NCBI RefSeq assembly: GCF_000420045.1
Contig: NZ_ATUE01000008.1
Span: forward strand, 186,001-250,000
DNA: 64,000 nt
Reading direction: 5' to 3'
From: Perlucidibaca piscinae DSM 21586
GTDB lineage: Bacteria; Pseudomonadota; Gammaproteobacteria; Pseudomonadales; Moraxellaceae
Below, piece after piece: positions 1-7,330 of this stretch. The notes under the pieces are model-generated. The model was not told the DNA's origin. It did not search any database and saw only the letters and a list, made by a program, of their open reading frames with translations. The position numbers were made by a program, and so were the translations under genes. Each line of letters opens with the position of its first letter. The stretch's first letter is position 1.

Positions 1-265
1 TCTCGCCGGCGACACGCGCACAGAGCAGGGGGCCCATGCTGTGCTCGGCAATCCGTGCCACCAGTGCGGTCGGCAACAGCTTGCTGGCGGCGGCGATGCG
101 TCCGAACAGCGTGCGTCGGCTGTCCAGCAGCAGTCGGCTGGCTGCCGTGCGCAACTGGCGCAACGAATCGACGTCCGCCGTGTGCAGAAATTCCAGGCCG
201 GTTTCCGGCACATGCAGCAGCCTGGCCAGTCGCCCCAGTTCGGCCTGCTGCCGGAAGTCGGTCAT
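1..265 (-). CDS. Unknown protein, N-terminal part (runs off the window)
   Basis: An open frame begins with ATG at 265 and reads leftward off the window edge, giving 88 codons (MTDFRQQAELGRLARLLHVP at the start). It starts ten bases after the stop of the small gene before it, so it is probably the last visible member of the acyl-CoA dehydrogenase transcript. The visible part is helical and rich in Leu, Ala and Arg, with no signal peptide or membrane segment. I do not recognise the family. The short spacing and absence of stops support a real gene, but the C-terminus is missing. Confidence 0.5.
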   Translation of the reverse strand, partial: MTDFRQQAELGRLARLLHVPETGLEFLHTADVDSLRQLRTAASRLLLDSRRTLFGRIAAASKLLPTALVARIAEHSMGPLLCARVAGE

Positions 266-275
266 GGGCCTGTGC

Positions 276-488
276 TCATCCGAGAATCATGCGGCGTACC
301 GTGCCGCGCAGGAAAGCCGGCACCAGGCCCAGGCCATGCTCGAGGGCATCGGCATAGTCCTGTTCCTGGCGCACATGACTGGCACGGATCAGTGCCAGCA
401 GCTGTTCATGCTGCGCAGGGGCCAGGCCGGGCAGATCTCCGGCACGCAGACCCGGCTGCTCCTGCAGCGGCTCCGGCAGCGTGTTCAC
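276..488 (-). CDS. Small unknown protein (70 aa)
   Basis: This short frame starts at a GTG (488), 17 bases after the stop of the acyl-CoA dehydrogenase, and ends ten bases before the next frame, so it fits an operon of four genes. The product is acidic in the middle and carries no membrane helix or known motif. There is no ATG in a suitable place and the Shine-Dalgarno sequence is weak, so the start is uncertain. I do not recognise the family; its position suggests a minor role linked to fatty-acid oxidation, which is inference only. Confidence 0.4.
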   Translation of the reverse strand: MNTLPEPLQEQPGLRAGDLPGLAPAQHEQLLALIRASHVRQEQDYADALEHGLGLVPAFLRGTVRRMILG

Positions 489-504
489 GGCATCCGTCCC
501 GGCG

Positions 505-1710
505 TCACTTCAGTTCCGCCGAGCTCTTGCCCAGCACGCGGCGCGCGATGATCAGCAGCTGGATCTGCTGGGTGCCTTCAAAGATGTCGAGGATCTTGGA
601 GTCGCGTGCCCATTTCTCCAGCAGCTCATCCTCGCCATAGCCCAGCGACGCCGCCAGCTCGACGCACTTGAGCGTGACCTCGTTGCCGACACGACCGGCC
701 TTGGCCTTGCAGATCGAGGCCTCCTTGGAGTTGGGAATGCGGTTGTCGGCCATCCAGGCCGCGCGCAGGGTGAGCAGACGCGCCGCCTCCCATTCCGCTT
801 CCAGGCGGTAGAGCGTGGCTTCGGCATGCGAGGCGTTCAGCGGCAGCGTGCCGTAGTTGGCATCGATGTGCCCGGCCAGCAGTTCCTTGGTGCGTTCGAT
901 GGCGGCAGCAGCCACGCCCACGGCCATGGCGGCGACCAGCGGACGTGTGTTGTCGAAGGTCTCCATGACACCGGCAAAGCCTTTCTTGAGATCAATCTCC
1001 GGGCTGCCGAGCAGGTTGGCTGCAGGCACGCGGCAGTCGGTGAAGGTGATGGCAGCGGTGTCGGAGGCCTTGATGCCGAGCTTGTGCTCGAGACGTGTGA
1101 CCTCCATGCCCGGCGTGCCCTTCTCCACCACGAAGGACTTGATCGCGGCCTTGCCCAGCGACTTGTCCAGGGTGGCCCAGACCACCACGCTGTCGGCACG
1201 GGCGCCCGAGGTCACGTAGATCTTCTCGCCGTTGAGGATGTAGTGGTCGCCGTCCTTCACCGCCGTGGTGCGGATGGCGGCCGAGTCGGAGCCGCAGCCC
1301 GGCTCGGTGATGGCCATGGCGGCCCAGGTGCCCTTGAAGCGTTCCAGCTGCTCCTCGTTGGCGACCGCGGCGATGGCGGCATTGCCCAGGCCCTGGCGCG
1401 GGATGGCCAGCAGCAGGCCGACGTCGCCACGGCACAGTTCCATCGCGCCCAGTGCCGCCGACAGGTTGCCGCCATTCTTGACGCCACCGCTTTCCGCCGC
1501 GCCGCTGCGCTTGCTCGCGCTGCCGGCACCAACCGACTCGCTGGCACCTTCGTTCATGCCGTCCAGCAGCGAGGCCAGCATGTCCAGTTCCTTGGGATAG
1601 GCATGCTCGGCCTTGTCATACTTGCGCGAGATCGGGCGGTAGAAGTTGTCGGCCACCTGCTTGGCCTGTTCGACCAGCATCGCGAACTTCTTGGGGGCTT
1701 CCAGATTCAT
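505..1710 (-). CDS. Acyl-CoA dehydrogenase (401 aa)
   Basis: This is a flavin-dependent acyl-CoA dehydrogenase catalysing the first, FAD-linked oxidation of an acyl-CoA. The family signature is clear near residues 135-150 (AITEPGCGSDSAAIRTTA, followed by LNGEKIYVTSGARAD), which holds FAD and substrate. The C-terminal four-helix part ends in the usual TQQIQ stretch, where the chain binds the FAD of the partner subunit. Its length of 401 residues is close to the family norm. It resembles the FadE23/FadE24-like pairs seen in mycobacteria and Pseudomonas, where two unequal dehydrogenases lie side by side. It follows the second dehydrogenase by 25 bases, so the two are probably cotranscribed and may form a heteromer. 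The exact substrate is unknown. Confidence 0.93.
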   Translation of the reverse strand: MNLEAPKKFAMLVEQAKQVADNFYRPISRKYDKAEHAYPKELDMLASLLDGMNEGASESVGAGSASKRSGAAESGGVKNGGNLSAALGAMELCRGDVGLLLAIPRQGLGNAAIAAVANEEQLERFKGTWAAMAITEPGCGSDSAAIRTTAVKDGDHYILNGEKIYVTSGARADSVVVWATLDKSLGKAAIKSFVVEKGTPGMEVTRLEHKLGIKASDTAAITFTDCRVPAANLLGSPEIDLKKGFAGVMETFDNTRPLVAAMAVGVAAAAIERTKELLAGHIDANYGTLPLNASHAEATLYRLEAEWEAARLLTLRAAWMADNRIPNSKEASICKAKAGRVGNEVTLKCVELAASLGYGEDELLEKWARDSKILDIFEGTQQIQLLIIARRVLGKSSAELK

Positions 1711-1735
1711 GTCATGTGCTCCAGGTCAGTGCCGG

Positions 1736-3040
1736 TCAGAGGTGCAGGCCGCCGTGGGCGATCGCCACGGCACGGAGGTCGCGGTACCAGCGCTCCACCG
1801 GGTGTTCCTTGGTGAAACCGTGTCCGCCCAGCAGCTGAACGCCGTTGGTGCCGATCTGCATGGCCTTTTCGGCGCACAGAAGACGTGCCAGGTAGGCTTC
1901 GCGGTGGAAGGGCTGGCCAGCCTCGGCGAGGGCGGCGGCGCGCCAGGTCAGCATGCGCATGGCGTCCACCTCGACGGCAATGTCGGCGATCATGAACGCC
2001 ACGGCCTGGCGGTGCGAGATCGGCTCGCCAAAGGCGACACGCTCGTTGCAGTAGGGCACGACGTAATCGAGCACGGCCTGGCAGGTTCCAACCGCGAGCG
2101 CACACCAGGCCAGGTAGCCGTAGTCGAGAAAGGCCTGGTAGTCCAGGTCGTCCTCGCCGAGACGGTTGGCAGCCGGGACACGTACGCCATCCAGCGCCAT
2201 GTCGACGGTGGCAGCCGCCTTCAGGCCCATGGCCGGTGATTCGCGGAAGCTCAGCCCGGTGCTGCCGCCCTCGACGATGAACAGCGCCGGACGGCCGTCG
2301 AGCTGTGCGGCGACAATGAAGAGCTCGGCGTCCTGCCCGGCCAGCACCAGGCTCTTGCTGCCCTGCAGCAGATAGTCCCCGCCCTGTCTGCGCGCCGTGG
2401 TTTCCAGCGCCACGGGATTGAACAGCGGACGTGCCTCGGCCACGGCAATGGCGGCCACCGGAGGCTGTTCGCCGGCAAAGGCTGGCAGGTAGCGTGCCTG
2501 CTGTTCGGCGCTGCCCCAGCGCGTGATGGCATTGGCCACGCCAATCGGGGCAAGCAGGGTGGCGGCCAAGGTGAAGTCACCATGGGCCAGGTCCTCGGCA
2601 GCCAGCATCTGGGTCACCGTGGCCTGTTCGCTGGCGACGCCGCCCAATGCCTCGGGCACGGCGTAGTAGGCCAGACCCAGGGCCTGGGCCTCGGCACGCA
2701 GGTTTTCCGGCAGACGCGCCTCATGGTCTGCGGCATGGGCCGCCGGCCGCAGCTGATCGGCGGCGAAGCGCTGCAGGGTTTCGCGCATCATCTGCTGTTC
2801 GTCGCTCAGGCTGAGATCGAACAGACCTCGATCGCTGCGTCCGGGCAGGCGTTGACGGCCGCCAGAGGACGAGGGCGCAAAGACGCGGGCGGCAGCGCCG
2901 GCGAGGCGGAAGCCGGACTTGCTGCCCTGGTAGAGCAGGCGCTCGACCGGCTTGCGCAGGCGCAGGCGGTCGGCGATATCGGAGCGGGCAAAGTGGCTGA
3001 GGGCGCGCAGGCCCAATCCTTGAATGTCGCCAGCGTTCAT
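1736..3040 (-). CDS. Acyl-CoA dehydrogenase, second of the pair (434 aa)
   Basis: This is the first gene of the leftward operon. It encodes an acyl-CoA dehydrogenase-like protein with an extra N-terminal segment of about 85 residues before the usual core (LFDLSLSDEQQMMRETLQRF). The C-terminal FAD-binding stretch is recognisable (QLLGGHGFTKEHPVERWYRD). The middle region that normally reads TEPxxGSD is changed to VAEARPLFNP, so the active site is atypical and this may be the less active partner of a heteromeric enzyme. I chose ATG 3040 because GGGAG lies six bases before it; an in-frame ATG at 3055 has no good ribosome site. A palindromic candidate operator lies about 100 bases upstream. Confidence 0.88.
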   Translation of the reverse strand: MNAGDIQGLGLRALSHFARSDIADRLRLRKPVERLLYQGSKSGFRLAGAAARVFAPSSSGGRQRLPGRSDRGLFDLSLSDEQQMMRETLQRFAADQLRPAAHAADHEARLPENLRAEAQALGLAYYAVPEALGGVASEQATVTQMLAAEDLAHGDFTLAATLLAPIGVANAITRWGSAEQQARYLPAFAGEQPPVAAIAVAEARPLFNPVALETTARRQGGDYLLQGSKSLVLAGQDAELFIVAAQLDGRPALFIVEGGSTGLSFRESPAMGLKAAATVDMALDGVRVPAANRLGEDDLDYQAFLDYGYLAWCALAVGTCQAVLDYVVPYCNERVAFGEPISHRQAVAFMIADIAVEVDAMRMLTWRAAALAEAGQPFHREAYLARLLCAEKAMQIGTNGVQLLGGHGFTKEHPVERWYRDLRAVAIAHGGLHL

Positions 3041-3140
3041 GTTCACTCCCGGCATGGTCGTGGGTTAGGAGGAAATCTCCTCTCGATCATGCCCAAGAAG
3101 TGTCGGCCATCATTGACCGTGGTGACAGTCCGTTCCGTCA

Positions 3141-3156
3141 GATTGACCGGTCAGTC
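3141..3156. promoter_or_regulatory. Candidate TetR-type operator upstream of the acyl-CoA dehydrogenases
   Basis: The perfect ten-base palindrome TGACCGGTCA (3144-3153) lies within a near-perfect 16-base palindrome. It is about 100 bases upstream of the dehydrogenase start and overlaps the end of the NUDIX gene. Palindromes of this kind are common operators of TetR-family regulators of fatty-acid genes. No regulator gene is in the window, so assignment is inference. Confidence 0.35.
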
Positions 3157-3693
3157 GCGGCGAATCGGCTTGATGTCGTTGACGTGGACCGGAAAGACGC
3201 CGCTGACACGGTCCTTGAAGTACAGCTGCAGCGTGCGCTTGACCGAAGGAAAGGCCAGCTCGTCCCAGGGGATCTCGTGTTCCTCGAACAGCCGGCATTC
3301 CAGCGATTCGCTGCCGACGCCGTAGGCGCCGTTGACCAGCTCGCCACGGTGCAGCATGTAGACCTGGTTGATGTGCGCGATGTTGAAGACCGTGTACAGC
3401 TGCAGGTCGCTGACGTCGGCCTCGGCTTCTTCCCAGGTTTCGCGCGCGGCGCCTTCAGCCACGGTCTCGCCGTTTTCCATGAAGCCGGCGGGCAGGGTCC
3501 AGTAACCGTGACGCGGTTCGATGGCGCGTCGGCAGAGCAGCACGCGCTCGCCCCAGATCGGCAGGCATCCGGCGATGATGCGCGGGTTCTGGTAGTGGAT
3601 GGTCTGGCAGGACGGGCAGACATGACGCAGGCGGCTGTCGCCCTCGGGAATCCGGTGCTCCAACGCGTGCCCGCACTCACTGCAGAATTTCAT
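3151..3693 (-). CDS. NUDIX hydrolase with N-terminal zinc ribbon (180 aa)
   Basis: The protein begins with a zinc ribbon (CSECG at residues 4-8, then CPSCQ near residue 27) and continues into a NUDIX fold. The NUDIX box is intact around residues 75-97 (GFMENGETVAEGAARE then TWEEAEADV), so the metal-binding glutamates are present. Zinc-ribbon NUDIX proteins hydrolyse nucleoside diphosphate derivatives such as NADH or FAD; the substrate here cannot be read from sequence. It is divergent from the next NUDIX gene, with only 57 bases between the two start codons, so both promoters must lie in that gap. The gene ends close to the acyl-CoA dehydrogenase operon but is separately placed. Confidence 0.88.
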   Translation of the reverse strand: MKFCSECGHALEHRIPEGDSRLRHVCPSCQTIHYQNPRIIAGCLPIWGERVLLCRRAIEPRHGYWTLPAGFMENGETVAEGAARETWEEAEADVSDLQLYTVFNIAHINQVYMLHRGELVNGAYGVGSESLECRLFEEHEIPWDELAFPSVKRTLQLYFKDRVSGVFPVHVNDIKPIRRD

Positions 3694-3750
3694 GCCGCTG
3701 CTCCTGTTGACTGGTCGCAGTATACAACGCCGACTGTGTATGATCCGGAC

Positions 3751-4374
3751 ATGAGCGAACATGCCTTGATCCAGATTCTGCGCAACCGCATGGCCACCCA
3801 GCCGGCGCCGGCCGACGGTCCGGAAGCCGCGGTGCTGATCCCCGTCATGCTGGGGCCGGAGCCGCATGTGCTGTTGACGCGGCGGCCTGCCCACATGAAC
3901 TCGCATGCCGGAGAGGTGGCGTTTCCCGGCGGCAAGCGCGATCGCGAGGATGACAGCCTGGTGGCCACGGCCTTGCGTGAAAGTCGCGAAGAGGTGTCGC
4001 TGGCGTCCGCGCATGTCGAGATCATTGGCGCACTGGCCCCGGCCCGGGCCAAGAGCGGCATCCGGGTGCTGCCCGTGGTGGGGCTGGTGCATGGCGATCC
4101 GGAACTGACCGCCAACCCTGACGAGGTCGAAAGCATTTTCCGGGTTCCGCTGCAGTTCTTCATGGAGCATGCCCCGGCCCGGGATCATCGCATCAACTTC
4201 CGCGGCATTGACCTGGTCGTGCCCTGCTTCCGCTACCAGGGCTTCATCATCTGGGGCCTGACCGCCTACATGCTGGTCGAGTTCATGCGCCAGGGCTTTG
4301 ACCATCACATCGACTATCCCTGGCCGCCCATCCTGCCCGGCATTCTGGTGCCGGCCACGAAGACGCCGGCCTGA
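3751..4374 (+). CDS. NUDIX hydrolase, CoA pyrophosphatase type (207 aa)
   Basis: This NUDIX protein has the extended signature typical of coenzyme A pyrophosphatases (NudL/YeaB): LLTRRPAHMNSHAGEVAFPG followed by GKRDREDDSLVATALRESREEVSL. The LLTxR...HxGEVAFPGG block is the CoA-specific motif that precedes the NUDIX box, and catalytic glutamates are present. The expected reaction is hydrolysis of CoA or acyl-CoA to 3',5'-ADP and acyl-phosphopantetheine. The frame is open far upstream, but ATG 3751 is chosen because upstream codons overlap the divergent gene and the protein begins with the usual short N-terminus. It leads a rightward run with the carbonic-anhydrase-like gene and purT. Confidence 0.9.
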   Translation: MSEHALIQILRNRMATQPAPADGPEAAVLIPVMLGPEPHVLLTRRPAHMNSHAGEVAFPGGKRDREDDSLVATALRESREEVSLASAHVEIIGALAPARAKSGIRVLPVVGLVHGDPELTANPDEVESIFRVPLQFFMEHAPARDHRINFRGIDLVVPCFRYQGFIIWGLTAYMLVEFMRQGFDHHIDYPWPPILPGILVPATKTPA

Positions 4375-4397
4375 ACGCGGCGCGCAAGGAGCCTGTC

Positions 4398-4919
4398 ATG
4401 AAATACCGTCTCGGCGACCGCGAGGTCGTCACCGGCAAGGACGTCTGGATCGCTGACAATGCATCGGTGATCGGCGCCGTCACGCTGGGTGACGACAGCA
4501 GCGTCTGGTTCAACGTGGTGATCCGGGGTGACTGCGAGGAGATTCGCATCGGCGTGCGCAGCAACATCCAGGATGGCGCCGTGCTGCACGCCGATCCCGG
4601 CAAGCCCTTGATCATCGGCGACAACGTCACCGTCGGACACCAGGCCATGCTGCATGGCTGCGAAATCGGCGACGGCAGCCTGATCGGCATCCAGGCCGTC
4701 GTGCTCAACGGTGCCCGCATCGGCCGCAACTGCCTGATCGGTGCTGGTGCACTGATTCCGGAAGGCCGGGAAATCCCGGATAATTCCCTGGTTGTCGGGT
4801 CTCCCGGCAAGGTGGTGCGCACCCTGGATGACAGCGTGCGCGCCGGCCTGCTGATGTCGGCACAGCATTACGTGGACAATGCCCGCCATTTCCGCGATCA
4901 CCTCGAACCCCAGGACTGA
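4398..4919 (+). CDS. Gamma-carbonic-anhydrase-like hexapeptide protein (173 aa)
   Basis: The protein is a left-handed beta-helix built from hexapeptide repeats (for example IGDNVTVGHQAMLHGCEIGD). The three histidines that bind metal in gamma carbonic anhydrases are present in order: LHADPG near residue 62, then GHQ and LHGC near residues 80 and 85. It belongs to the YrdA/PaaY/CaiE group, whose members are trimers with zinc or similar metal and variable hydratase or thioesterase activity. AAGGAG precedes the start. It lies 23 bases after the NUDIX gene and three bases before purT, so it is in the same transcript. Confidence 0.9.
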   Translation: MKYRLGDREVVTGKDVWIADNASVIGAVTLGDDSSVWFNVVIRGDCEEIRIGVRSNIQDGAVLHADPGKPLIIGDNVTVGHQAMLHGCEIGDGSLIGIQAVVLNGARIGRNCLIGAGALIPEGREIPDNSLVVGSPGKVVRTLDDSVRAGLLMSAQHYVDNARHFRDHLEPQD

Positions 4920-4922
4920 GAC

Positions 4923-6146
4923 ATGACGGTTGAGCGCACGGGCGCCATCGCCCCCGTACTAGGCACCCCTTTTTCTTCCACTGCGACCCGCGTGATGCTG
5001 CTGGGCTCCGGCGAGCTTGGCCGCGAGGTCATCATCGAGCTCAAGCGCCTGGGCTGTGAAGTGATTGCCGTGGACCGCTACGCGAATGCGCCCGGCATGC
5101 AGGTCGCCGACCGCAGTCATGTCATTTCCATGCTCGACGGAGAGGCTCTGCGCCGTCTGGTCGAGCTCGAGCGTCCCGCGCTGATCGTGCCCGAGATCGA
5201 GGCCATTGCCACCGATGAGCTGGTCAAGCTCGAGCAGGAGGGCTGGCAGGTGGTGCCGACGGCCCGTGCCGCCCAGCTCACCATGAACCGCGAAGGCATT
5301 CGTCGTCTGGCTGCCGAGACCCTGGGTCTGGCGACGTCACCCTTTGTCTTTGCCGACACCTTCGAGGCCTTCGTGGCCGGCATCCGCCAGGTCGGCATGC
5401 CCTGCGTGGTCAAGCCCATCATGTCGTCCTCGGGCAAGGGCCAGAGCGTGGTGCGCAGCGAGGCGGACTGGCAGGCCTCCTGGGACTATGCCCAGTCCGG
5501 TGGTCGTGCCGGGGGCGGCCGTGTCATCGTCGAGGGCTTCATCGACTTCGATTACGAGATCACGCTGCTCACCGTGCGCCACAACGATGGCGCGGGCGGC
5601 ACCATGACCTCGTTCTGTGACCCCATCGGCCATCTCCAGATCGCAGGTGACTACCGCGAGTCCTGGCAGCCCCAGCCGATGACGGCGGCGGCGCTCGCGG
5701 CCGCCCAGGACATCGCGGCCAAGGTCACCACCGCCCTCGGTGGTCGCGGCCTGTTCGGCGTCGAACTGTTCGTGAAAGGTGACCAGGTCTGGTTCAGCGA
5801 GGTCTCGCCCCGCCCGCATGACACCGGTCTGGTCACCCTGATGTCGCAAAGCCTGTCCGAGTTCGCCCTGCATGCCCGCGCCATTCTCGGTCTGCCGGTT
5901 CCGGTCATACGCCAGGCTGGCGCGACCGCGTCCTGCGTGTTGCTGGTTGAAGGCAACTCGACGCAGATGCAGTACGGCAATCTGGCTGCAGCGCTCTCCG
6001 AGCCGGACACGGATCTCAAGCTGTTCGGCAAGCCGGAAGTCGCCGGTCAGCGCCGGCTGGGCGTGGCACTGGCGCGTGCGGATGACATCGACGGTGCGCG
6101 AGCGGCGGCACGGCGGGTCATCGAGCAGGTGCAGGTGCAGCTCTGA
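4923..6146 (+). CDS. purT: Formate-dependent phosphoribosylglycinamide formyltransferase
   Basis: PurT makes formyl-GAR from GAR, formate and ATP in step three of purine synthesis and is an ATP-grasp enzyme. The N-terminal domain reads LGTPFSSTATRVMLLGSGEL (residues about 13-32), the ATP-grasp core includes KPIMSSSGKGQSVV, and the metal and substrate residues appear in FSEVSPRPHDTGLVTLMSQ. At 407 residues it is full length (E. coli 392). It begins three bases after the previous stop. A structured repeat element starts 17 bases after its stop codon and may act on its mRNA 3' end. Confidence 0.97.
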   Translation: MTVERTGAIAPVLGTPFSSTATRVMLLGSGELGREVIIELKRLGCEVIAVDRYANAPGMQVADRSHVISMLDGEALRRLVELERPALIVPEIEAIATDELVKLEQEGWQVVPTARAAQLTMNREGIRRLAAETLGLATSPFVFADTFEAFVAGIRQVGMPCVVKPIMSSSGKGQSVVRSEADWQASWDYAQSGGRAGGGRVIVEGFIDFDYEITLLTVRHNDGAGGTMTSFCDPIGHLQIAGDYRESWQPQPMTAAALAAAQDIAAKVTTALGGRGLFGVELFVKGDQVWFSEVSPRPHDTGLVTLMSQSLSEFALHARAILGLPVPVIRQAGATASCVLLVEGNSTQMQYGNLAAALSEPDTDLKLFGKPEVAGQRRLGVALARADDIDGARAAARRVIEQVQVQL

Positions 6147-6163
6147 CACATTCACAGTGGTTG

Positions 6164-6276
6164 CGCCGTGGTGGGCGGGGGACTTCGTAAAACACGCCGT
6201 GAATACATCCCTGTAGGCTCGCTCACGCCATCCATGGCGTGAGACGGTTTTCCGAAGTCCCCCGCCCACCACGGCG
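6164..6276 (+). repeat. Structured repeat element A (conserved core in a private inverted repeat)
   Basis: Two perfect 24-base arms (6164-6187 and 6253-6276) are inverted copies of each other. They enclose a core that begins AACACGCCGTGAATACATCC and contains two hairpins: TACA-TCCC-TGTA at 6204-6215 and a ten-base-pair stem at 6222-6243. The A-run 6189-6192 also pairs with the T-run 6248-6251. The same core recurs in elements B and C, but the arms do not. It lies directly after purT in the sense direction. It could end transcription or protect the mRNA end; that is inference. Confidence 0.8.
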
Positions 6277-6345
6277 TTCAAACGGACTGTGCCAGTATCG
6301 CGTTTCGGTGATGTCGTCGCATTGCAGGTCAGCGCTCACATGCCG

Positions 6346-6452
6346 CGTCCGGAGGTTGGGTGCCCGGGAAAACCGTGCGAGGCATGGATGCCGAGCCGAG
6401 CCTACAGGGATGTATTCACGGCGTGTTTTCGCGGGCACCCAGCCTCCGGACG
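6346..6452 (-). repeat. Structured repeat element B (second copy, opposite orientation)
   Basis: The arms 6346-6373 and 6425-6452 are 28-base inverted repeats with two mismatches, one of which would be a wobble pair in one strand. Read on the minus strand, the core shares the first 33 bases with element A, including the TACA-TCCC-TGTA hairpin. The second hairpin is weaker, with GGCAT-CC-ATGCC as its best stem. It lies 12 bases after the stop of the leftward CorB-like gene, again in the sense direction. The arm sequence is unrelated to that of element A. Confidence 0.78.
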
Positions 6453-6463
6453 TAACCACCGTG

Positions 6464-7327
6464 TCAGCTGGTGATCTTCCACACGCGCGCCGTCTTGATC
6501 AGATGCCCCCGCAACTGCTGCACCTCGATCCGGTAGCTGCCCAGGGCGATGCCAACGGGGGCCTCCGGAATGGTTTCCAGGCGCTCCAGCAGCAGGCCGT
6601 TGAGGGTGCGGGCACCATCCGTGGGCAGTGACCAGCCCAGGCTGCGATTGATGGTGCGCAGGCTGGCGGAGCCGTCGATCAGGTAGCTGCCGTCGGGCTG
6701 GGCGGTGATGTCCGGGTGCCGGTCTGCGGCGCGGGTGGTGAACTCGCCGACCAGCTCCTCGAGGATGGACTCCAGTGTCACCACGCCCTGCACGTCGCCG
6801 TATTCATTGACCACCAGGCCGAGTCGCCGCCGGTGCTTCTGGAATTCCAGCAGCTGCGTCGGCAGCGGCGTGCGCTCGGGCAGGAAATAGGGCGCGCGGG
6901 TCAGCTGCATGAGTTCGGCCTTGCGCAGCTGCTCGCGCCCCAGGAAGCGTGTGGCATTGCGTACATGCAGGATGCCGACGGTGTGGTTGAGGTCGCCGCG
7001 ATAGACCGGCAGGCGCGTGTGCTGGGTGGTGCGCAGCGTCTGCACGATGCTGTCGACGTCGTCGTCGAGATCGATGCCGGTGACCGCCTGGCGTGGAATC
7101 ATGATGTCGTTGACCGTGCAGTTGTCGAGTTCGAGCAGGCCTTGCAGCAGGCGGCTGTGCAGTGGCGGCAGCAGGAGCTGCCCGATCAGGCGGCTGAGCC
7201 AGCGTCGAAAGCCGCGTCCGCGTCCGATCCGGGCCGCGAGGCGGCGCAGCCAGTGCGGGTGGCGTCGAAGTTGCCAGATGGCGATCACCACGATCGCCAG
7301 GGTCACGCCGGCAAGCCAGAGCCACAT
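6464..7327 (-). CDS. CorB/YfjD-like CBS-domain protein lacking the DUF21 membrane domain (287 aa)
   Basis: Residues from about 65 onward match the cytoplasmic half of CorB/YfjD proteins: TVNDIMIPR, two CBS motifs (the second containing LGLVVNEYGDVQGVVTLESI) and a C-terminal CorC/HlyC domain (IDGSASLRTINRSLGW). Family members are normally about 420 residues, with an N-terminal DUF21 (CNNM) transporter domain. Here there is only one predicted membrane helix (residues 2-18) and a basic linker. It follows a YpjD-like gene by three bases, the same pairing as in E. coli, and ffh is divergent. Loss of the transport domain suggests a regulatory remnant or a changed function; the frame itself is intact. 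Confidence 0.85.
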   Translation of the reverse strand: MWLWLAGVTLAIVVIAIWQLRRHPHWLRRLAARIGRGRGFRRWLSRLIGQLLLPPLHSRLLQGLLELDNCTVNDIMIPRQAVTGIDLDDDVDSIVQTLRTTQHTRLPVYRGDLNHTVGILHVRNATRFLGREQLRKAELMQLTRAPYFLPERTPLPTQLLEFQKHRRRLGLVVNEYGDVQGVVTLESILEELVGEFTTRAADRHPDITAQPDGSYLIDGSASLRTINRSLGWSLPTDGARTLNGLLLERLETIPEAPVGIALGSYRIEVQQLRGHLIKTARVWKITS

Positions 7328-7330
7328 GAT

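Noticed and set aside
3693..3751. TTGACT and TATACA in the gap between the two NUDIX genes as a promoter
   Set aside because: The spacing between the hexamers is too short and the alternative TATGAT is too far away, so no pair could be defended.
6204..6235. Elements A-C as CsrA-binding decoys (opposite strand would show TGGA loops)
   Set aside because: In the direction consistent with transcription from the preceding genes the loops read TCCC or TCCA, so GGA would appear only on the antisense RNA.
6223..6631. Short open frames on both strands across elements A and B
   Set aside because: They exist only because the structured repeats lack stops in some frames; they have no ribosome sites and overlap a supported gene.
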